In this document: in pieces, positions 25,386 through 34,845 of the stretch
How positions within the stretch are numbered: the first letter of the stretch is position 1
Layout: each line of letters opens with the position of its first letter
DNA from: Bacteroidales bacterium
GTDB taxonomy: Bacteria; Bacteroidota; Bacteroidia; Bacteroidales; UBA932
Reading direction: 5' to 3'
Length of the DNA stretch: 64,000 nucleotides
Assembly: GCA_017519185.1 (NCBI GenBank)
Contig: JAFWSX010000006.1
Location: 160,084 to 224,083 of the forward strand
Notes under the pieces: model-generated
What the model was told of the DNA's origin: nothing
Databases searched by the model: none
What the model saw: the letters and a program-made list of their open reading frames with translations, nothing else
Position numbers and translations under genes: made by a program

Positions 25386-26696
25386 CTATTTCTTGATGAA
25401 CTCTACGCGGCGGTTCTTGGCGCGACCTTCGTCGGTGCTGTTATCGGCTACCGGTTCGTGGCTTCCCTTGCCGACGGGACGGAGGTTGAACGGATCGACG
25501 CCTTCTTTTTCAAGTGCGGCAACTACGGCCTCGGCACGCTGCTGGCTGAGGGGGTCGTTGACGGCATCGCTGCCCTGGTTGTCGGTATGGCCCTGAACCT
25601 CGAAGCGGGCTGAAGGATTCTTCTTCATATACTCGGCAACTTTCTGAATCTCTTCCATCGATTCGGGTTTCAGCGTAGCCTTGCCGGTCTCGAAGAGGAT
25701 GTTGTTGGTCACGAATTTTCCGGTCTCGGCGATGGCTTTTTCAACGGCTGAAGAATAGTCCGTGGCATTGCGCTCATACAGTTCGACAGCACCTTTAGCC
25801 ATAACGATATTGGTCACGAAGATGCCTTTGTCGCTGTCAGATGAGCCTTCAATCCACCAGTTGCGAGGTTGGATCATATTAGGGATGTTCACGATGCGCT
25901 GGTAGTTAAGATACATTTTGAACGCACGTTTGTTGAAAGAGATGGCAATATGATTCCATTCATTCTTTTTCAAATACTTGTTGATGACCTGCGTTCCGGG
26001 TGCTCCGTCCATTTTGGTGCCATTGGGGTTCTCTGCACCCCAGCCCCAATCAATGCCGTTATACTCACCGCCATAGTAGGGATGATATTCTGGACTCATA
26101 CGGATGTCGAACACTCTTTTGCCATTCTCACCATCCATTATCAAGTCGAGTGTTCCATCCCAACCGGATCCTTCTTGGGCGGGCTGGGCTAGCACGTCGA
26201 ACTCGATAGTGAATTCTTCTGGCAGATACTCCTTCTCTTCCATCAACGGTTGAATCTTGGAGTCCTCCATCCTGATGGCTTTTTTGCCTAAGATATTGGC
26301 CACTTCGACAGAACTGCCGCTCAGCAGGTCCCATTTAGAAGGGAATTCACCCATCTGCTCGCCATTCAGGTCATCAGTAAAGAAAACATTGGCACCAGTG
26401 GCAAAGTCGCTGTTTGCACGGATTTCTGCAAAGTCGACAACTTCATCTTTTGCGGCAGCTTCTATGGTTTCTTCATCGCCTACAGCGTCAGTCTTATTGC
26501 CATCAGACTTGTCGTTGTTCTTCTTGCCGCCGAGGAGACCGTCCAGCGCTTTGTTGACACCGTTCTCAACTTTGTTGCCGATGTTGTTCTCTACCGCGTT
26601 TTTGGCTCTTTCACCGAGATTCTTGAGAATACCCTGCGCACTTGCAGTGCCGCAGATGAGAAACAGGCTCATAACGAGCAAAAGAATCTTTTTCAT
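25386..26696 (-). CDS. OmpA-family protein with laminin-G-like middle domain
   Basis: Signal peptide (MKKILLLVMSLFLICGTASA), then a helical and charged segment (about 25-95). A beta-rich middle region follows at about 100-290 (FTIEFDVLAQ, WNHIAISFNKRAFKMYLNYQRI), which reads like a concanavalin/LamG-type fold. The C-terminal OmpA domain at about 320-436 carries FEVQGHTDNQGSD, LSQQRAEAV and AKNRRVEF, residues that bind peptidoglycan. It probably links the outer membrane to the cell wall. The LamG-like call is by pattern only. It is divergent from the LuxR-type regulator and ends at the terminator at 25336-25366. Confidence 0.85.
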   Translation of the reverse strand: MKKILLLVMSLFLICGTASAQGILKNLGERAKNAVENNIGNKVENGVNKALDGLLGGKKNNDKSDGNKTDAVGDEETIEAAAKDEVVDFAEIRANSDFATGANVFFTDDLNGEQMGEFPSKWDLLSGSSVEVANILGKKAIRMEDSKIQPLMEEKEYLPEEFTIEFDVLAQPAQEGSGWDGTLDLIMDGENGKRVFDIRMSPEYHPYYGGEYNGIDWGWGAENPNGTKMDGAPGTQVINKYLKKNEWNHIAISFNKRAFKMYLNYQRIVNIPNMIQPRNWWIEGSSDSDKGIFVTNIVMAKGAVELYERNATDYSSAVEKAIAETGKFVTNNILFETGKATLKPESMEEIQKVAEYMKKNPSARFEVQGHTDNQGSDAVNDPLSQQRAEAVVAALEKEGVDPFNLRPVGKGSHEPVADNSTDEGRAKNRRVEFIKK

Positions 26697-26758
26697 TATT
26701 GTGTAGTTTAAGTGATTTCAAACCAACATAAAGGTCACCATAATCTGCCCCATAAGCA

Positions 26759-26774
26759 CCACCCCAAAGGGTGG
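26759..26774. other. Inverted repeat in the OmpA-LuxR divergent intergenic region
   Basis: Perfect 6-bp arms CCACCC / GGGTGG around CAAA, in the 129-base gap between two divergent genes. No T-run follows, so it is not a standard terminator. It could be an operator or leader hairpin; no direct support. Confidence 0.35.
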
Positions 26775-26825
26775 AATTAACCCCTATTCCGTAGTGTTAA
26801 CAGCTTAACTTGCTATATTTACAAT

Positions 26826-28052
26826 ATGAAAAGGTACCGTATCGGCATAATTGCAGTCATTGTAGCGCTTACGCTCAGTTCTCATCAGGCGGCCGCATAT
26901 TCAGACCACAGAGGCCATAATGTTGATTCCCTCGAGGCTGTAGTAGCCCGCTGGACCCAGCAGGACATAGATGCCGCTTCGGACAGTGCCCTTTCCAGAC
27001 TGCTTCTGGATTATGAGGAGTTGATGCAGGGCTTTCTGCAGACAAACGGCGTCAAAAGCGAGTACTATGCGCGGAAACTTTTGAACCTTGGCCAGAAAAA
27101 AGGTTGGCAGAATTCCGTCAAGGATGCAGCTAAGATCATCGGACAGCATTTCTGGGCGAAGGAGCAGTACGACAGCGCTGCCGTCTATTACAATATTGCT
27201 CTTGCGGCTTTGGATAAGATGGCTGCCGGGGCCACTTCTCCGACCAATCCTGATGGATATGGCCAAAAAGAGCTTGATGACGGATATTCGTCGATGTATG
27301 GCACCCTGGGCAACCTTTACAATATGATGGGAGATCTGGACAAGGCTTTCGAGTATTATGGCAAGGCAGGAGAGATATTCGACCGCTACGGCTGGAACGA
27401 GAGCAACGCCGTCCTGCACTACAATATGGGAGAGACTTGGCTGGAAGAAAAGGAATACGGCAAAGCCCGGGATTGTTACGAGAAAGCGCTGGGCTATGGC
27501 CGCGCCGCAGGTGATTCTCTCTGGATAGCCAGCCCGCTGAAAGGTCTCGGAGCCCTGTATCTCGCAGAAGGACGTATCCGCAAAGGGCTGCAATGCCTTG
27601 AAGAAGCTGACAAATATTTCTCCATCCACGAAGACCAGGAGTTCAGGGCAAGGCTCGAGACGCTTGACATTATGGGCAAGCTGCTTCGTGAGCAGCGACG
27701 GCATCTGATATTGGCCATATTATCTTTGGCATTGATAGCCGTGCTCGCCGCCTCCGCATTTCTGCTGGGCCGCAAACTTCGCCGTTCCCGTAAGGACAAC
27801 AAAGAGGTCGGAGAAGTTCTGGAAGAAACAATCGGTGAAATCGAAGTGCCGCATGGCTCTCCGGAACTGTCGAAGCGCGAGATGGAGATTCTACGCCTGA
27901 TGTCGGAAGGTTTTACAGGCCCTCAGATTGCGGAAAAGATATTTCTAAGCCCCGAAACCATCAAATGGTATCGCAAGAAACTCCTTGTGAAATTCGACGC
28001 GGCAAACACCCCCGAGTTGATTTCGAAGGTGAAAAATGCCAAAATCCTTTAG
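26826..28052 (+). CDS. TPR-membrane-LuxR HTH regulator
   Basis: 408 residues with an N-terminal signal or anchor (about 6-25). Tetratricopeptide repeats lie at about 85-270 (YGTLGNLYNMMGDLDKAFEYYGKAG, YNMGETWLEEKEYGKARDCYEKA). One transmembrane helix lies at about 292-315, and a LuxR-type helix-turn-helix at the C-terminus (LSKREMEILRLMSEG...PETIKWYRKKL). This puts a periplasmic sensor and a cytoplasmic DNA-binding domain on one chain, as in other Bacteroidetes TPR-LuxR proteins. Signal and targets are unknown; neighbours suggest the OmpA gene or the GH31 gene as candidates. Its 3' end overlaps the convergent GH31 gene by 4 bases. Confidence 0.87.
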   Translation: MKRYRIGIIAVIVALTLSSHQAAAYSDHRGHNVDSLEAVVARWTQQDIDAASDSALSRLLLDYEELMQGFLQTNGVKSEYYARKLLNLGQKKGWQNSVKDAAKIIGQHFWAKEQYDSAAVYYNIALAALDKMAAGATSPTNPDGYGQKELDDGYSSMYGTLGNLYNMMGDLDKAFEYYGKAGEIFDRYGWNESNAVLHYNMGETWLEEKEYGKARDCYEKALGYGRAAGDSLWIASPLKGLGALYLAEGRIRKGLQCLEEADKYFSIHEDQEFRARLETLDIMGKLLREQRRHLILAILSLALIAVLAASAFLLGRKLRRSRKDNKEVGEVLEETIGEIEVPHGSPELSKREMEILRLMSEGFTGPQIAEKIFLSPETIKWYRKKLLVKFDAANTPELISKVKNAKIL

Positions 28053-30313
28053 CGCTCAAATACAGGAATTGCATTGATGTCGACCGGCACTTCTACGTAG
28101 CGGCCTCCTTCATAGTGCGCTCCTGTGCGGCAATCGGTCCATCCGCCTTCGTTGTTCGGAAGATAGACTTTCCAGCTGCTGACTCCGGCTTCAGTAACGG
28201 GGCATACCAGGTATTTCGGGCCGAACATAAACTCGCAGTCCTGCTTCAGAGCCTCAGTGTCATCGGCAAAGTCGAAGACCAGCGGACGCATCAGGGTGTA
28301 GCCTTCCTCAGACACTTTCTTGGCGCAGCCAAGGATGTAAGGGCGAAGCTGCTCGCGCTGCTTCATAGCCGCTGCCATCAGGTTGTAGGTCTGCTCGCTG
28401 TAGCGCCAGGGCTCGGTCTGGCTCATATAGCCGTGAACTCGCATAAACGGGAGGAAAACGGAAGCCTGAACCCAGCGTACGAGCCTCTCCTGATATTCTT
28501 CTGAAGTATACTGGTCACCAGGACGGAAGAATCCGCCGGCATCATATGTCCACCAGGGGAGTCCGGCTGCCATCTGGCCGAGACCGCCGGCTATCTGCCT
28601 GCGCAGGGTGACGAAGTCGTTGCCGACGTCACCTGACCAGGTCACTACGCCGTAGCGCTGGATACCGGTGAAGGCGCTGCGGGTGAGGATGACCGGCTCG
28701 TGGTCGGGAGTCACATCCTTCAGGCCCTTGTACATCGTGCTGTTGACCATCAGCGGATAGACATTGCGGTAGAGCTCTCCGGGAACTTTGTCTGGGCCTA
28801 CCAGCCTGCCGGCCAGGTCGTCATTTTCGGGCTCCGTAGCGTCGAACCACCAGGCGTCGATGCCATAAGGAATAGCAAGACTGTCGCGGAAACTCTGCAA
28901 GTAGAATGCGGCTGCCTCGGGCTGGAAGAAGTCTATCCAGTCGGTGCCGTCGATATAGAAGCCGCGTTCGTTCAGCTTCTGTCCGAGTGAACAGTTGCGG
29001 TCGACCTTGGACCATACGGAGATCATAAAACGTGTGCCCATATCGTGGAGGGCGGAAGTAAGTGCTGCGGGGTCGGGATAGTGCACTCTGTCAAATTCCA
29101 TCGAGTTCCATCCGGTGTTTCCCCACCACTGCCAGTCTTGCACTATTACGTCCAGAGGCAATCCCCGCTCCTTGAATCCGTTGGCGTTCTCCAGAATCTC
29201 GTCCTGAGAGTGGTAGCGCTCGCGGCAGTGGATGTAGCCGAACATCCAGTCGGCCATCTGCGGCACGGGGCCGGTTAGCGTACGGTAAGTTGAAATGACC
29301 TCGTCAGCCTTGCCGGCAAACACAGTATAGTCAAGTGCGGCGGCGACCGGAGAACTCAGCACGGTCTCATCGGTGACTTTGCGCCAGAACACTTGCGGAT
29401 TGTCGCCTCTCACTCCTTCAACGTTCAGTTCGTGCCGGCCGGCGGGGAGAGTGACGATGACCGATGAGGTAGGGGGCAGCCAGGTGTTGGAGACATCGAT
29501 GACAGCCTCTCCGTCTACTGAGAGGAAATGCCTGCGGGCCATTTTCTGCCCTACGTCGAGCAGGAGTGCGTATTCGCCACCTTCAGGGACTTCCAGAGTG
29601 CCTATGAAATTACGGTTGCGGCGTATCTCTCGCCTGTTTCCGGAAGTTCCGGTAGCGTTGACCGTGACATCTTCACCCTCTTCGGCAGGAGTCAGGGTGA
29701 CGCTCTGCGAGGCAGGGTTGAAGTCGGTCAGTCCGTAGTTGTTCCAAAGCAGTCCGTATCCTTTGCTGGACAGCACGAACGGAATGGCTATCTGGGTGTT
29801 GACCTGAGTCAGGCGGCGGGTAAGGCCACGGATGTCAAGATATCCGTCCTGGAACTGTCCCGTGCCATATAGATGTTCATCCTTCGGAGATGAGAAAGAC
29901 TGTGAAACGGCATAAACAGGAACGTTCTGAATCGTAGCAGGCTGCAGCTTGCGCCCTCCCGGAACTTCGCTCAGCAGCACGTTGCCCTGTGCGTCAAGGA
30001 AAGTGAGGGTCCCGTCTGCACCGGAGTAGCGGACAACCATTCCGGATGTGCTGAGTTCTGTGCCGGCATCGCTCTTCTTGACTTTGAAAGCAGGCTTGCG
30101 GACTTTCTCTGTATATACCAGTTCTTCGGGCAGAGTCTGTCCGTCAGGTATGACCTGGACACGGACGGCATTTGAGTAAAGAGGGCTGAGGACCAGGGTG
30201 CCGTCATCAGTCTTGATGCGGACAGAACCGTTAGAACAAGAATTGCAGAACAGAAGAATGATGCACAACGCCAGCATTACAGGCAGGCTGCGTTTGAAGA
30301 TAGAAACGTTCAT
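28049..30313 (-). CDS. GH31 family glycosidase (alpha-xylosidase or alpha-glucosidase), lipoprotein
   Basis: 754 residues with a lipoprotein signal (Cys26). The N-terminal GH31 beta-sandwich is interrupted by a PA14-like insert at about 220-315, as in the Bacteroides ovatus xyloglucan alpha-xylosidase BoGH31A (comparison from memory). In the catalytic barrel the nucleophile is predicted as D491 in WWFDATEPE and the acid/base as D562 in TWSGD. It probably removes alpha-linked xylose from xyloglucan oligosaccharides, which fits the nearby GH9, GH2 and GH43 genes; alpha-glucosidase activity is the alternative. It has an exact promoter box at 30342-30349. Confidence 0.9.
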   Translation of the reverse strand: MNVSIFKRSLPVMLALCIILLFCNSCSNGSVRIKTDDGTLVLSPLYSNAVRVQVIPDGQTLPEELVYTEKVRKPAFKVKKSDAGTELSTSGMVVRYSGADGTLTFLDAQGNVLLSEVPGGRKLQPATIQNVPVYAVSQSFSSPKDEHLYGTGQFQDGYLDIRGLTRRLTQVNTQIAIPFVLSSKGYGLLWNNYGLTDFNPASQSVTLTPAEEGEDVTVNATGTSGNRREIRRNRNFIGTLEVPEGGEYALLLDVGQKMARRHFLSVDGEAVIDVSNTWLPPTSSVIVTLPAGRHELNVEGVRGDNPQVFWRKVTDETVLSSPVAAALDYTVFAGKADEVISTYRTLTGPVPQMADWMFGYIHCRERYHSQDEILENANGFKERGLPLDVIVQDWQWWGNTGWNSMEFDRVHYPDPAALTSALHDMGTRFMISVWSKVDRNCSLGQKLNERGFYIDGTDWIDFFQPEAAAFYLQSFRDSLAIPYGIDAWWFDATEPENDDLAGRLVGPDKVPGELYRNVYPLMVNSTMYKGLKDVTPDHEPVILTRSAFTGIQRYGVVTWSGDVGNDFVTLRRQIAGGLGQMAAGLPWWTYDAGGFFRPGDQYTSEEYQERLVRWVQASVFLPFMRVHGYMSQTEPWRYSEQTYNLMAAAMKQREQLRPYILGCAKKVSEEGYTLMRPLVFDFADDTEALKQDCEFMFGPKYLVCPVTEAGVSSWKVYLPNNEGGWTDCRTGAHYEGGRYVEVPVDINAIPVFER

Positions 30314-30341
30314 TGGAAAACTGCGGTTTGATATAACTTAT

Positions 30342-30349
30342 CAAAAGTA
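30342..30349 (-). promoter_or_regulatory. -7 box TACTTTTG for the GH31 gene
   Basis: Exact TAnnTTTG match on the minus strand, 28 bases before the start codon at 30313. Confidence 0.6.
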
Positions 30350-30404
30350 CTAAAAAGATTGCTAACTTAGCTCCAAGATGCGTGATACGATCAAACAAAT
30401 AATA

Positions 30405-31310
30405 ATGAAAATGAACAGTTTCAAGAAAGTGCTTTCTATGCTGACCGTGCTGTTGCTTGGCAGCGTGCTTGCAATGGCCCAGAATGCAGCCCAGCCTCAG
30501 GCGTTCAATTTCCCGAAGCCTGACGTGATGTTCGATATATGGCCTGATGGGGCTCCGACGGACAATGGCCTCACTGGCGAAGAACAGGATTTCGGCAACC
30601 ACGTAGCAAATGTTACCAAACCCACTCTCGCTGTGTTCCTTCCTGAGAAACCCAACGGACTTGCCATCCTGGTATGTCCCGGTGGTGGATATTCGTCAGT
30701 GTGGGACAAGACCGAAGGATATGCCAATGAGAAATGGTACACTGACCGTGGAATCGTTTACGCCGTGATAAAATACCGCCTGCCCAACGGCCATCACGAG
30801 GTTCCGCTGGATGATGTGCACGAAGCAATGCACATCCTCAAGTCTCACGCAGCCGAGTATGGCTTCACCAAACTTGGAATTGCAGGCTGCTCCGCCGGCG
30901 GTCATCTCGCCACGATGGCGGCAACTCACTATACAAAACCCGAGGAGCGTCCCGACTTCCAGGTTCTGTTCTATCCTGTAGTCTCATCCGATCCGGCAAT
31001 CGCGCATATGGGCTCCATAATAAATCTGCTCGGCCGCAATGCTCCCAAAGCCCTTGTGGAAGAATACAGCAACGAGAAGCAGGTTACTGCTGACACTCCT
31101 ACCGCATTCATTATGGCCAACTCAGACGACCGTGTAGTGCCTTGCGAGAACAGCATCAGATACTACGAAGCCCTGAGGGCACACGGCGTCCCGGCTGCCC
31201 TGCACATCTATCCTGTCGGTGGTCACGGCTGGGCCGACCATCTGGACTTCCCTTACCGCGAGGCCTGGTTCCACGACCTCGGCATCTGGCTGGATAGTCT
31301 TGTGGATTAA
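30405..31310 (+). CDS. Exported alpha/beta-hydrolase esterase (BD-FAE-like), copy 1
   Basis: 301 residues from the ATG at 30405, which directly opens a signal peptide (MKMNSFKKVLSML...LAMA). ATGs at 30378 and 30411 are alternatives. A near-consensus box TAACTTAG at 30363-30370 would make 30378 nearly leaderless, so 30405 is preferred. The catalytic triad is visible: Ser in GCSAGGHLA, Asp in SDDRVVP, His in GGHGW; the oxyanion loop is CPGGGYS. Related enzymes remove acetyl or feruloyl groups from hemicellulose. It shares long blocks with the gene at 33993-34838, so the two are paralogues. It ends at a strong terminator. Confidence 0.87.
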   Translation: MKMNSFKKVLSMLTVLLLGSVLAMAQNAAQPQAFNFPKPDVMFDIWPDGAPTDNGLTGEEQDFGNHVANVTKPTLAVFLPEKPNGLAILVCPGGGYSSVWDKTEGYANEKWYTDRGIVYAVIKYRLPNGHHEVPLDDVHEAMHILKSHAAEYGFTKLGIAGCSAGGHLATMAATHYTKPEERPDFQVLFYPVVSSDPAIAHMGSIINLLGRNAPKALVEEYSNEKQVTADTPTAFIMANSDDRVVPCENSIRYYEALRAHGVPAALHIYPVGGHGWADHLDFPYREAWFHDLGIWLDSLVD

Positions 31311-31312
31311 AA

Positions 31313-31346
31313 GAAAAAGGTCGTTGGGAACAACGACCTTTTTTCA
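31313..31346. terminator. Bidirectional intrinsic terminator
   Basis: Perfect 10-bp stem AAGGTCGTTG / CAACGACCTT at 31317-31340 with loop GGAA, flanked by A-rich and T-rich runs. It separates the convergent esterase and GH9 genes. Confidence 0.95.
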
Positions 31347-31362
31347 TAGTAAGACCTGTCGG

Positions 31363-33972
31363 CTATTGATTGATGGCGCGGGCAACTTCGATGGCAGCGA
31401 GGCAGAGGAGCACGTACTGCGGAGCAGTGTTGATGCAGGACTCGTTCTCACCCCAGTGGAACGGGTAGTCATCCTTGTTCTCGAAGAAGTCTTCCTTCAC
31501 CAGAAGACCGGGTACGATACCACCCGGAATGAAGGAGTAGTCTGCACGGTTGGCATTGTAAGCTACCTTCTTGGTGTTCACACCCACGCCGGAAACAAAA
31601 GATACGTTACTGTCAGGGTGACAGCCGAAAAGGTAGTTCAGGCCTGCGAAGACAAACTCGGGATCGATCATGTCAGGGAAGTATTGCCAAATCTTGTAGC
31701 AGTTGTATGCGCTGGTGATGACAGAAGCATTGCCTGCCCAGCTGGCGCCTGTGATGGCTACGCCGTAAGGGTTGTCCTGACCGCCGCGGGTAATCATCGC
31801 AACGTATGCGGGAACGAGAGCCTTGACCTTGTCCTGGAATTTCTTGTCCATATATGGATAGATCTTCAGGGCATTGGTGAGGTTCGGGCCGCCGCTGAAT
31901 GCAGCGCCGAACATTCCGTTTGCAACGTTTCCATTGGAGCGTACAGGCTCGGGCTGGGCGTTGAGCTGCTGTTCGATGAGAGGGAGGAAAAAGTCCTTGT
32001 ATTTCTGTTCGCCGGTGGCGATCCAGAGTTCGATGGCTGCGTTGATGCGGGAATCGCCGCCACCCATACGGCGTCCGCCGGCTGCGGCATTTGCATTGGC
32101 TTGAGGTGCTGCGGCTTCGAAATACTTGTTCCAAAGCATCTCGGCATTCTTCAGTGAGCGTTCAGCCTCTTCAGGGTAATAATCTTTCAAAGCAGGGTAG
32201 GCGGCTGCCAGCGATACAATGTCTTGCATCGTTCCGGCGGGGCTGAATCGGCTTGTGAAGACGAAGCGGTCGTCCAGTGTGCCTGAGCGGTCGCCCTTAA
32301 CCTCGTAAGGTTTGAGGGTAGGGTCATAGAACTTGCCGTCGGTCAGGGTCATGGCATCGCCGAGGTGGTGGTAGTGGTGCATATCGGGCTGGCCGATGAC
32401 CTGAGCCACAAACCCGATGTTCTCGACCTGCGCGTTGATGTTGAGAGTTCCGTGCATAATCAGCTGAACGTTGTCGGGAACTCCGTCAGGAACGTGGATG
32501 TCGGCGTACTGTGTCTTCTCGTCGATGAGGGTCTGGTCACGCATGGGTTTGAACTCGCGCCATATGTAGGCGAGGTCCCGGGTGGTGTTGAGCACGGAGT
32601 TGGCCTGGATGTCGTAGTCACCTGCGTCATACCATCCGCCTATTGCCAGGCCGGGGATATGCTCCAACGGTTTGTATTTGTCATTTGTCACATCACCCTG
32701 GTAATATCCGTCGTGCAGACGTACGTTTGCAGGAGCCTGCAGGGCATCGTCCATATTGGCGCGTCCATGCCATATGCGGTAGGCCTCGTTGACCTCCATA
32801 TGGTCCATATTTACAACCAGCGAGAAGTCCATTGAGGGATGCCACTTGTCGCTGTAGACGTCCTTGTCGATGGGGAAGGCGTTGGTCTCGACTCCCTGAT
32901 AATCGATGCAGTAGAGACCCGGTTCGCGCACATCGGTGAAGTCAAGCTGTACATAATTGTATCGGCGGTGGTATTCACCCCATATGTTCGCGTTGATGGT
33001 CTTGGCCACGGTCTTGCTGCCGTCCGGATTCACGCGGAGAAGTTTTGCAGTCTTGGCGGGAGTGTCATTCTTGTCAAGCTCGACCACAGCGACTTTCTTT
33101 TGTGCGGGAGTGTAGCCTACCTGTGAGAAGCCGATGTTTGCAGGACGGATCCAATCCTTTGAGATGCTTGGTTCGAGATACCACTCCAGGACTTTGCCTG
33201 TCTTTCCGGCGGGCAGGAGTGAACGGAGCACGAACATACCGTTCTGTGCGAGGTGACGGCCGTCATAGATGCTGATCTCGAGGTCAGAGGTTACACCTAC
33301 GCGAAGATCGTCGTTCTCGGGGGCCAGCACGATCTGATGTCCCGTTGACATTGCGAGGGGCACGAGGAAGTCGCCTCGTCCACGGTCGTCAAAGGTTGAT
33401 TCGCCGAAATACTGGGTAATCTTCTCGGATACGGGATGGACTTCGGTGTCGTGCATGGGAGAGCGGGGAAGGATGCGGCCCTTTCCGTCAACGAGGTAGT
33501 TGTTGCCGAAATATGAGGCAGGAAAGAATTCCAGGTTCATTCCGGCCTTGCCTACCAGTTCCTGGGGAACAGGCTTGTCAAGCCAGACCTGCACCAGTAC
33601 GCCTTTGTCCTTGGGAAGGACCTTGAGCCTGGGCGCGAAACCGTAATCTTCGTAGGTCAAAGTCACCTCCACGCTGCTTTCAGCATTGTCAATCCTGCGG
33701 GGGCTCACGACTCCGAAGATATCCCACTGTTCGGGAGTGTTCATCAGACGGATTCCACCACCGGTGGCGATGCGGTTGCCGCGCTGGATGATTTCCAGTC
33801 CGGCGAATTTCTCGTCATAGAAACCACCGTTGTAGATGTTGTTGTACATCAAAACGTTGGTTCCGCGGGCCTCGAAATAACCGAGATCGTTGAGTTTCAT
33901 GCTCTGCGCATTGGCCGCAGAAGAAAGTGCGGCAGCAATGACCGCAATGATCAGAAATGACAGACGTTTCAT
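31363..33972 (-). CDS. GH9 endo-glucanase/xyloglucanase-type enzyme, copy 1
   Basis: 869 residues from the ATG at 33972, which opens a clean signal peptide (MKRLSFLIIAVIAAAL...NAQ). An ATG at 33996 overlapping the preceding stop (ATGA) would add 8 residues. An extra N-terminal beta-rich region of about 260 residues precedes the usual Ig-like CelD-N domain (about 283-370). The GH9 (alpha/alpha)6 domain runs to the end, with catalytic Asp block DAGD at 449-452 and the late Glu in GENES. It is probably an endo-acting beta-1,4-glucanase; activity on xyloglucan is inferred from neighbours. Last gene of the GH2-esterase-GH9 operon. Confidence 0.88.
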   Translation of the reverse strand: MKRLSFLIIAVIAAALSSAANAQSMKLNDLGYFEARGTNVLMYNNIYNGGFYDEKFAGLEIIQRGNRIATGGGIRLMNTPEQWDIFGVVSPRRIDNAESSVEVTLTYEDYGFAPRLKVLPKDKGVLVQVWLDKPVPQELVGKAGMNLEFFPASYFGNNYLVDGKGRILPRSPMHDTEVHPVSEKITQYFGESTFDDRGRGDFLVPLAMSTGHQIVLAPENDDLRVGVTSDLEISIYDGRHLAQNGMFVLRSLLPAGKTGKVLEWYLEPSISKDWIRPANIGFSQVGYTPAQKKVAVVELDKNDTPAKTAKLLRVNPDGSKTVAKTINANIWGEYHRRYNYVQLDFTDVREPGLYCIDYQGVETNAFPIDKDVYSDKWHPSMDFSLVVNMDHMEVNEAYRIWHGRANMDDALQAPANVRLHDGYYQGDVTNDKYKPLEHIPGLAIGGWYDAGDYDIQANSVLNTTRDLAYIWREFKPMRDQTLIDEKTQYADIHVPDGVPDNVQLIMHGTLNINAQVENIGFVAQVIGQPDMHHYHHLGDAMTLTDGKFYDPTLKPYEVKGDRSGTLDDRFVFTSRFSPAGTMQDIVSLAAAYPALKDYYPEEAERSLKNAEMLWNKYFEAAAPQANANAAAGGRRMGGGDSRINAAIELWIATGEQKYKDFFLPLIEQQLNAQPEPVRSNGNVANGMFGAAFSGGPNLTNALKIYPYMDKKFQDKVKALVPAYVAMITRGGQDNPYGVAITGASWAGNASVITSAYNCYKIWQYFPDMIDPEFVFAGLNYLFGCHPDSNVSFVSGVGVNTKKVAYNANRADYSFIPGGIVPGLLVKEDFFENKDDYPFHWGENESCINTAPQYVLLCLAAIEVARAINQ

Positions 33973-33992
33973 AATACTATTTTGTAAGTTTA

Positions 33993-34838
33993 TCATTCAG
34001 TGAATTGTTTGAGCCATTCGGCGAGCTCAGAGGTCCATTCCTGCTTGTGGGCAAATGAATCCTTGAAACCGAAGCCGTGGCCTCCGTCCGGGTATACTAA
34101 AAGTTTAGCCGGCACGCCTTTCTCAACGAGGGCCTTTACGTAGATCTGGCTGTCATTGAGAGGAACGGTGTTGTCATCTTCGCAGTGCACGATGAATGCA
34201 GGAGGACAGTTCGGGGTGACGAACTGGTCGCAGCAGTAGTAATAAACCTCTTCTTCATCGGGGTACATATCGAACAGCATATTGCGGCCACCCGGAGTGA
34301 CGCGGCCTTCAAATGTTATGAGAGGGTAGAGGAGTATCTGGAAGTCAGGACGGGTCCTGGCCGTGAAATGTACCGAAGCGGTGGCGGCGAGATGTCCGCC
34401 GGCAGAGCCGCCCATGATGCCGAGTTTCTTGATGCCCCACTCTTCAGCGTGGGAACGCATAACCGTAATGGCCCTCTGCGCATCGGTGAGAGGTACGTCA
34501 GGATGTCCGTTCGGCATCCTGTATTTAAGGACGGCGAAGGTGACTCCGAGTGAGTTGAACCATTCCGCCATATCTGTGCCTTCGTGCTGTGCGGCCACAT
34601 AGGAATAACCTCCGCCTGGGCACATTATTATAGCCAGCCCGTTGGGTTCTGCAGCCGGGAAAACCAGTAGTTCGGGGTCGCTGATGTTGCCTATGCGACC
34701 GCCTTCCATTTCCCTCTCAGGGCCGGAAAGGCCGTTGGTATTGGGTGCTCCGTCAGGCCAAAGCTTGATTACTTGTTGCCCTGATGCAAGTATTGACATC
34801 AGGAGCAGGGTTGCAATAAGATATGTTTTTTTCATCAC
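33993..34838 (-). CDS. Exported alpha/beta-hydrolase esterase (BD-FAE-like), copy 2
   Basis: 281 residues with a signal peptide (MMKKTYLIATLLLMSILASG; ATG at 34835 is equally possible). Nucleophile elbow GGSAGGHLA, Asp in HCEDDNTVP, His in GGHGF, oxyanion loop CPGGGYS. It shares WPDGAP, KYRMPNGH and SHAEEWGIKKLGIMG-type blocks with copy 1. It lies between GH2 (7 bases) and GH9 (4-base ATGA overlap or 20-base gap), so it is co-expressed with the depolymerising enzymes. It probably removes acetyl or similar esters from the same polysaccharide. Confidence 0.87.
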   Translation of the reverse strand: MMKKTYLIATLLLMSILASGQQVIKLWPDGAPNTNGLSGPEREMEGGRIGNISDPELLVFPAAEPNGLAIIMCPGGGYSYVAAQHEGTDMAEWFNSLGVTFAVLKYRMPNGHPDVPLTDAQRAITVMRSHAEEWGIKKLGIMGGSAGGHLAATASVHFTARTRPDFQILLYPLITFEGRVTPGGRNMLFDMYPDEEEVYYYCCDQFVTPNCPPAFIVHCEDDNTVPLNDSQIYVKALVEKGVPAKLLVYPDGGHGFGFKDSFAHKQEWTSELAEWLKQFTE

Positions 34839-34845
34839 AGTCAGT

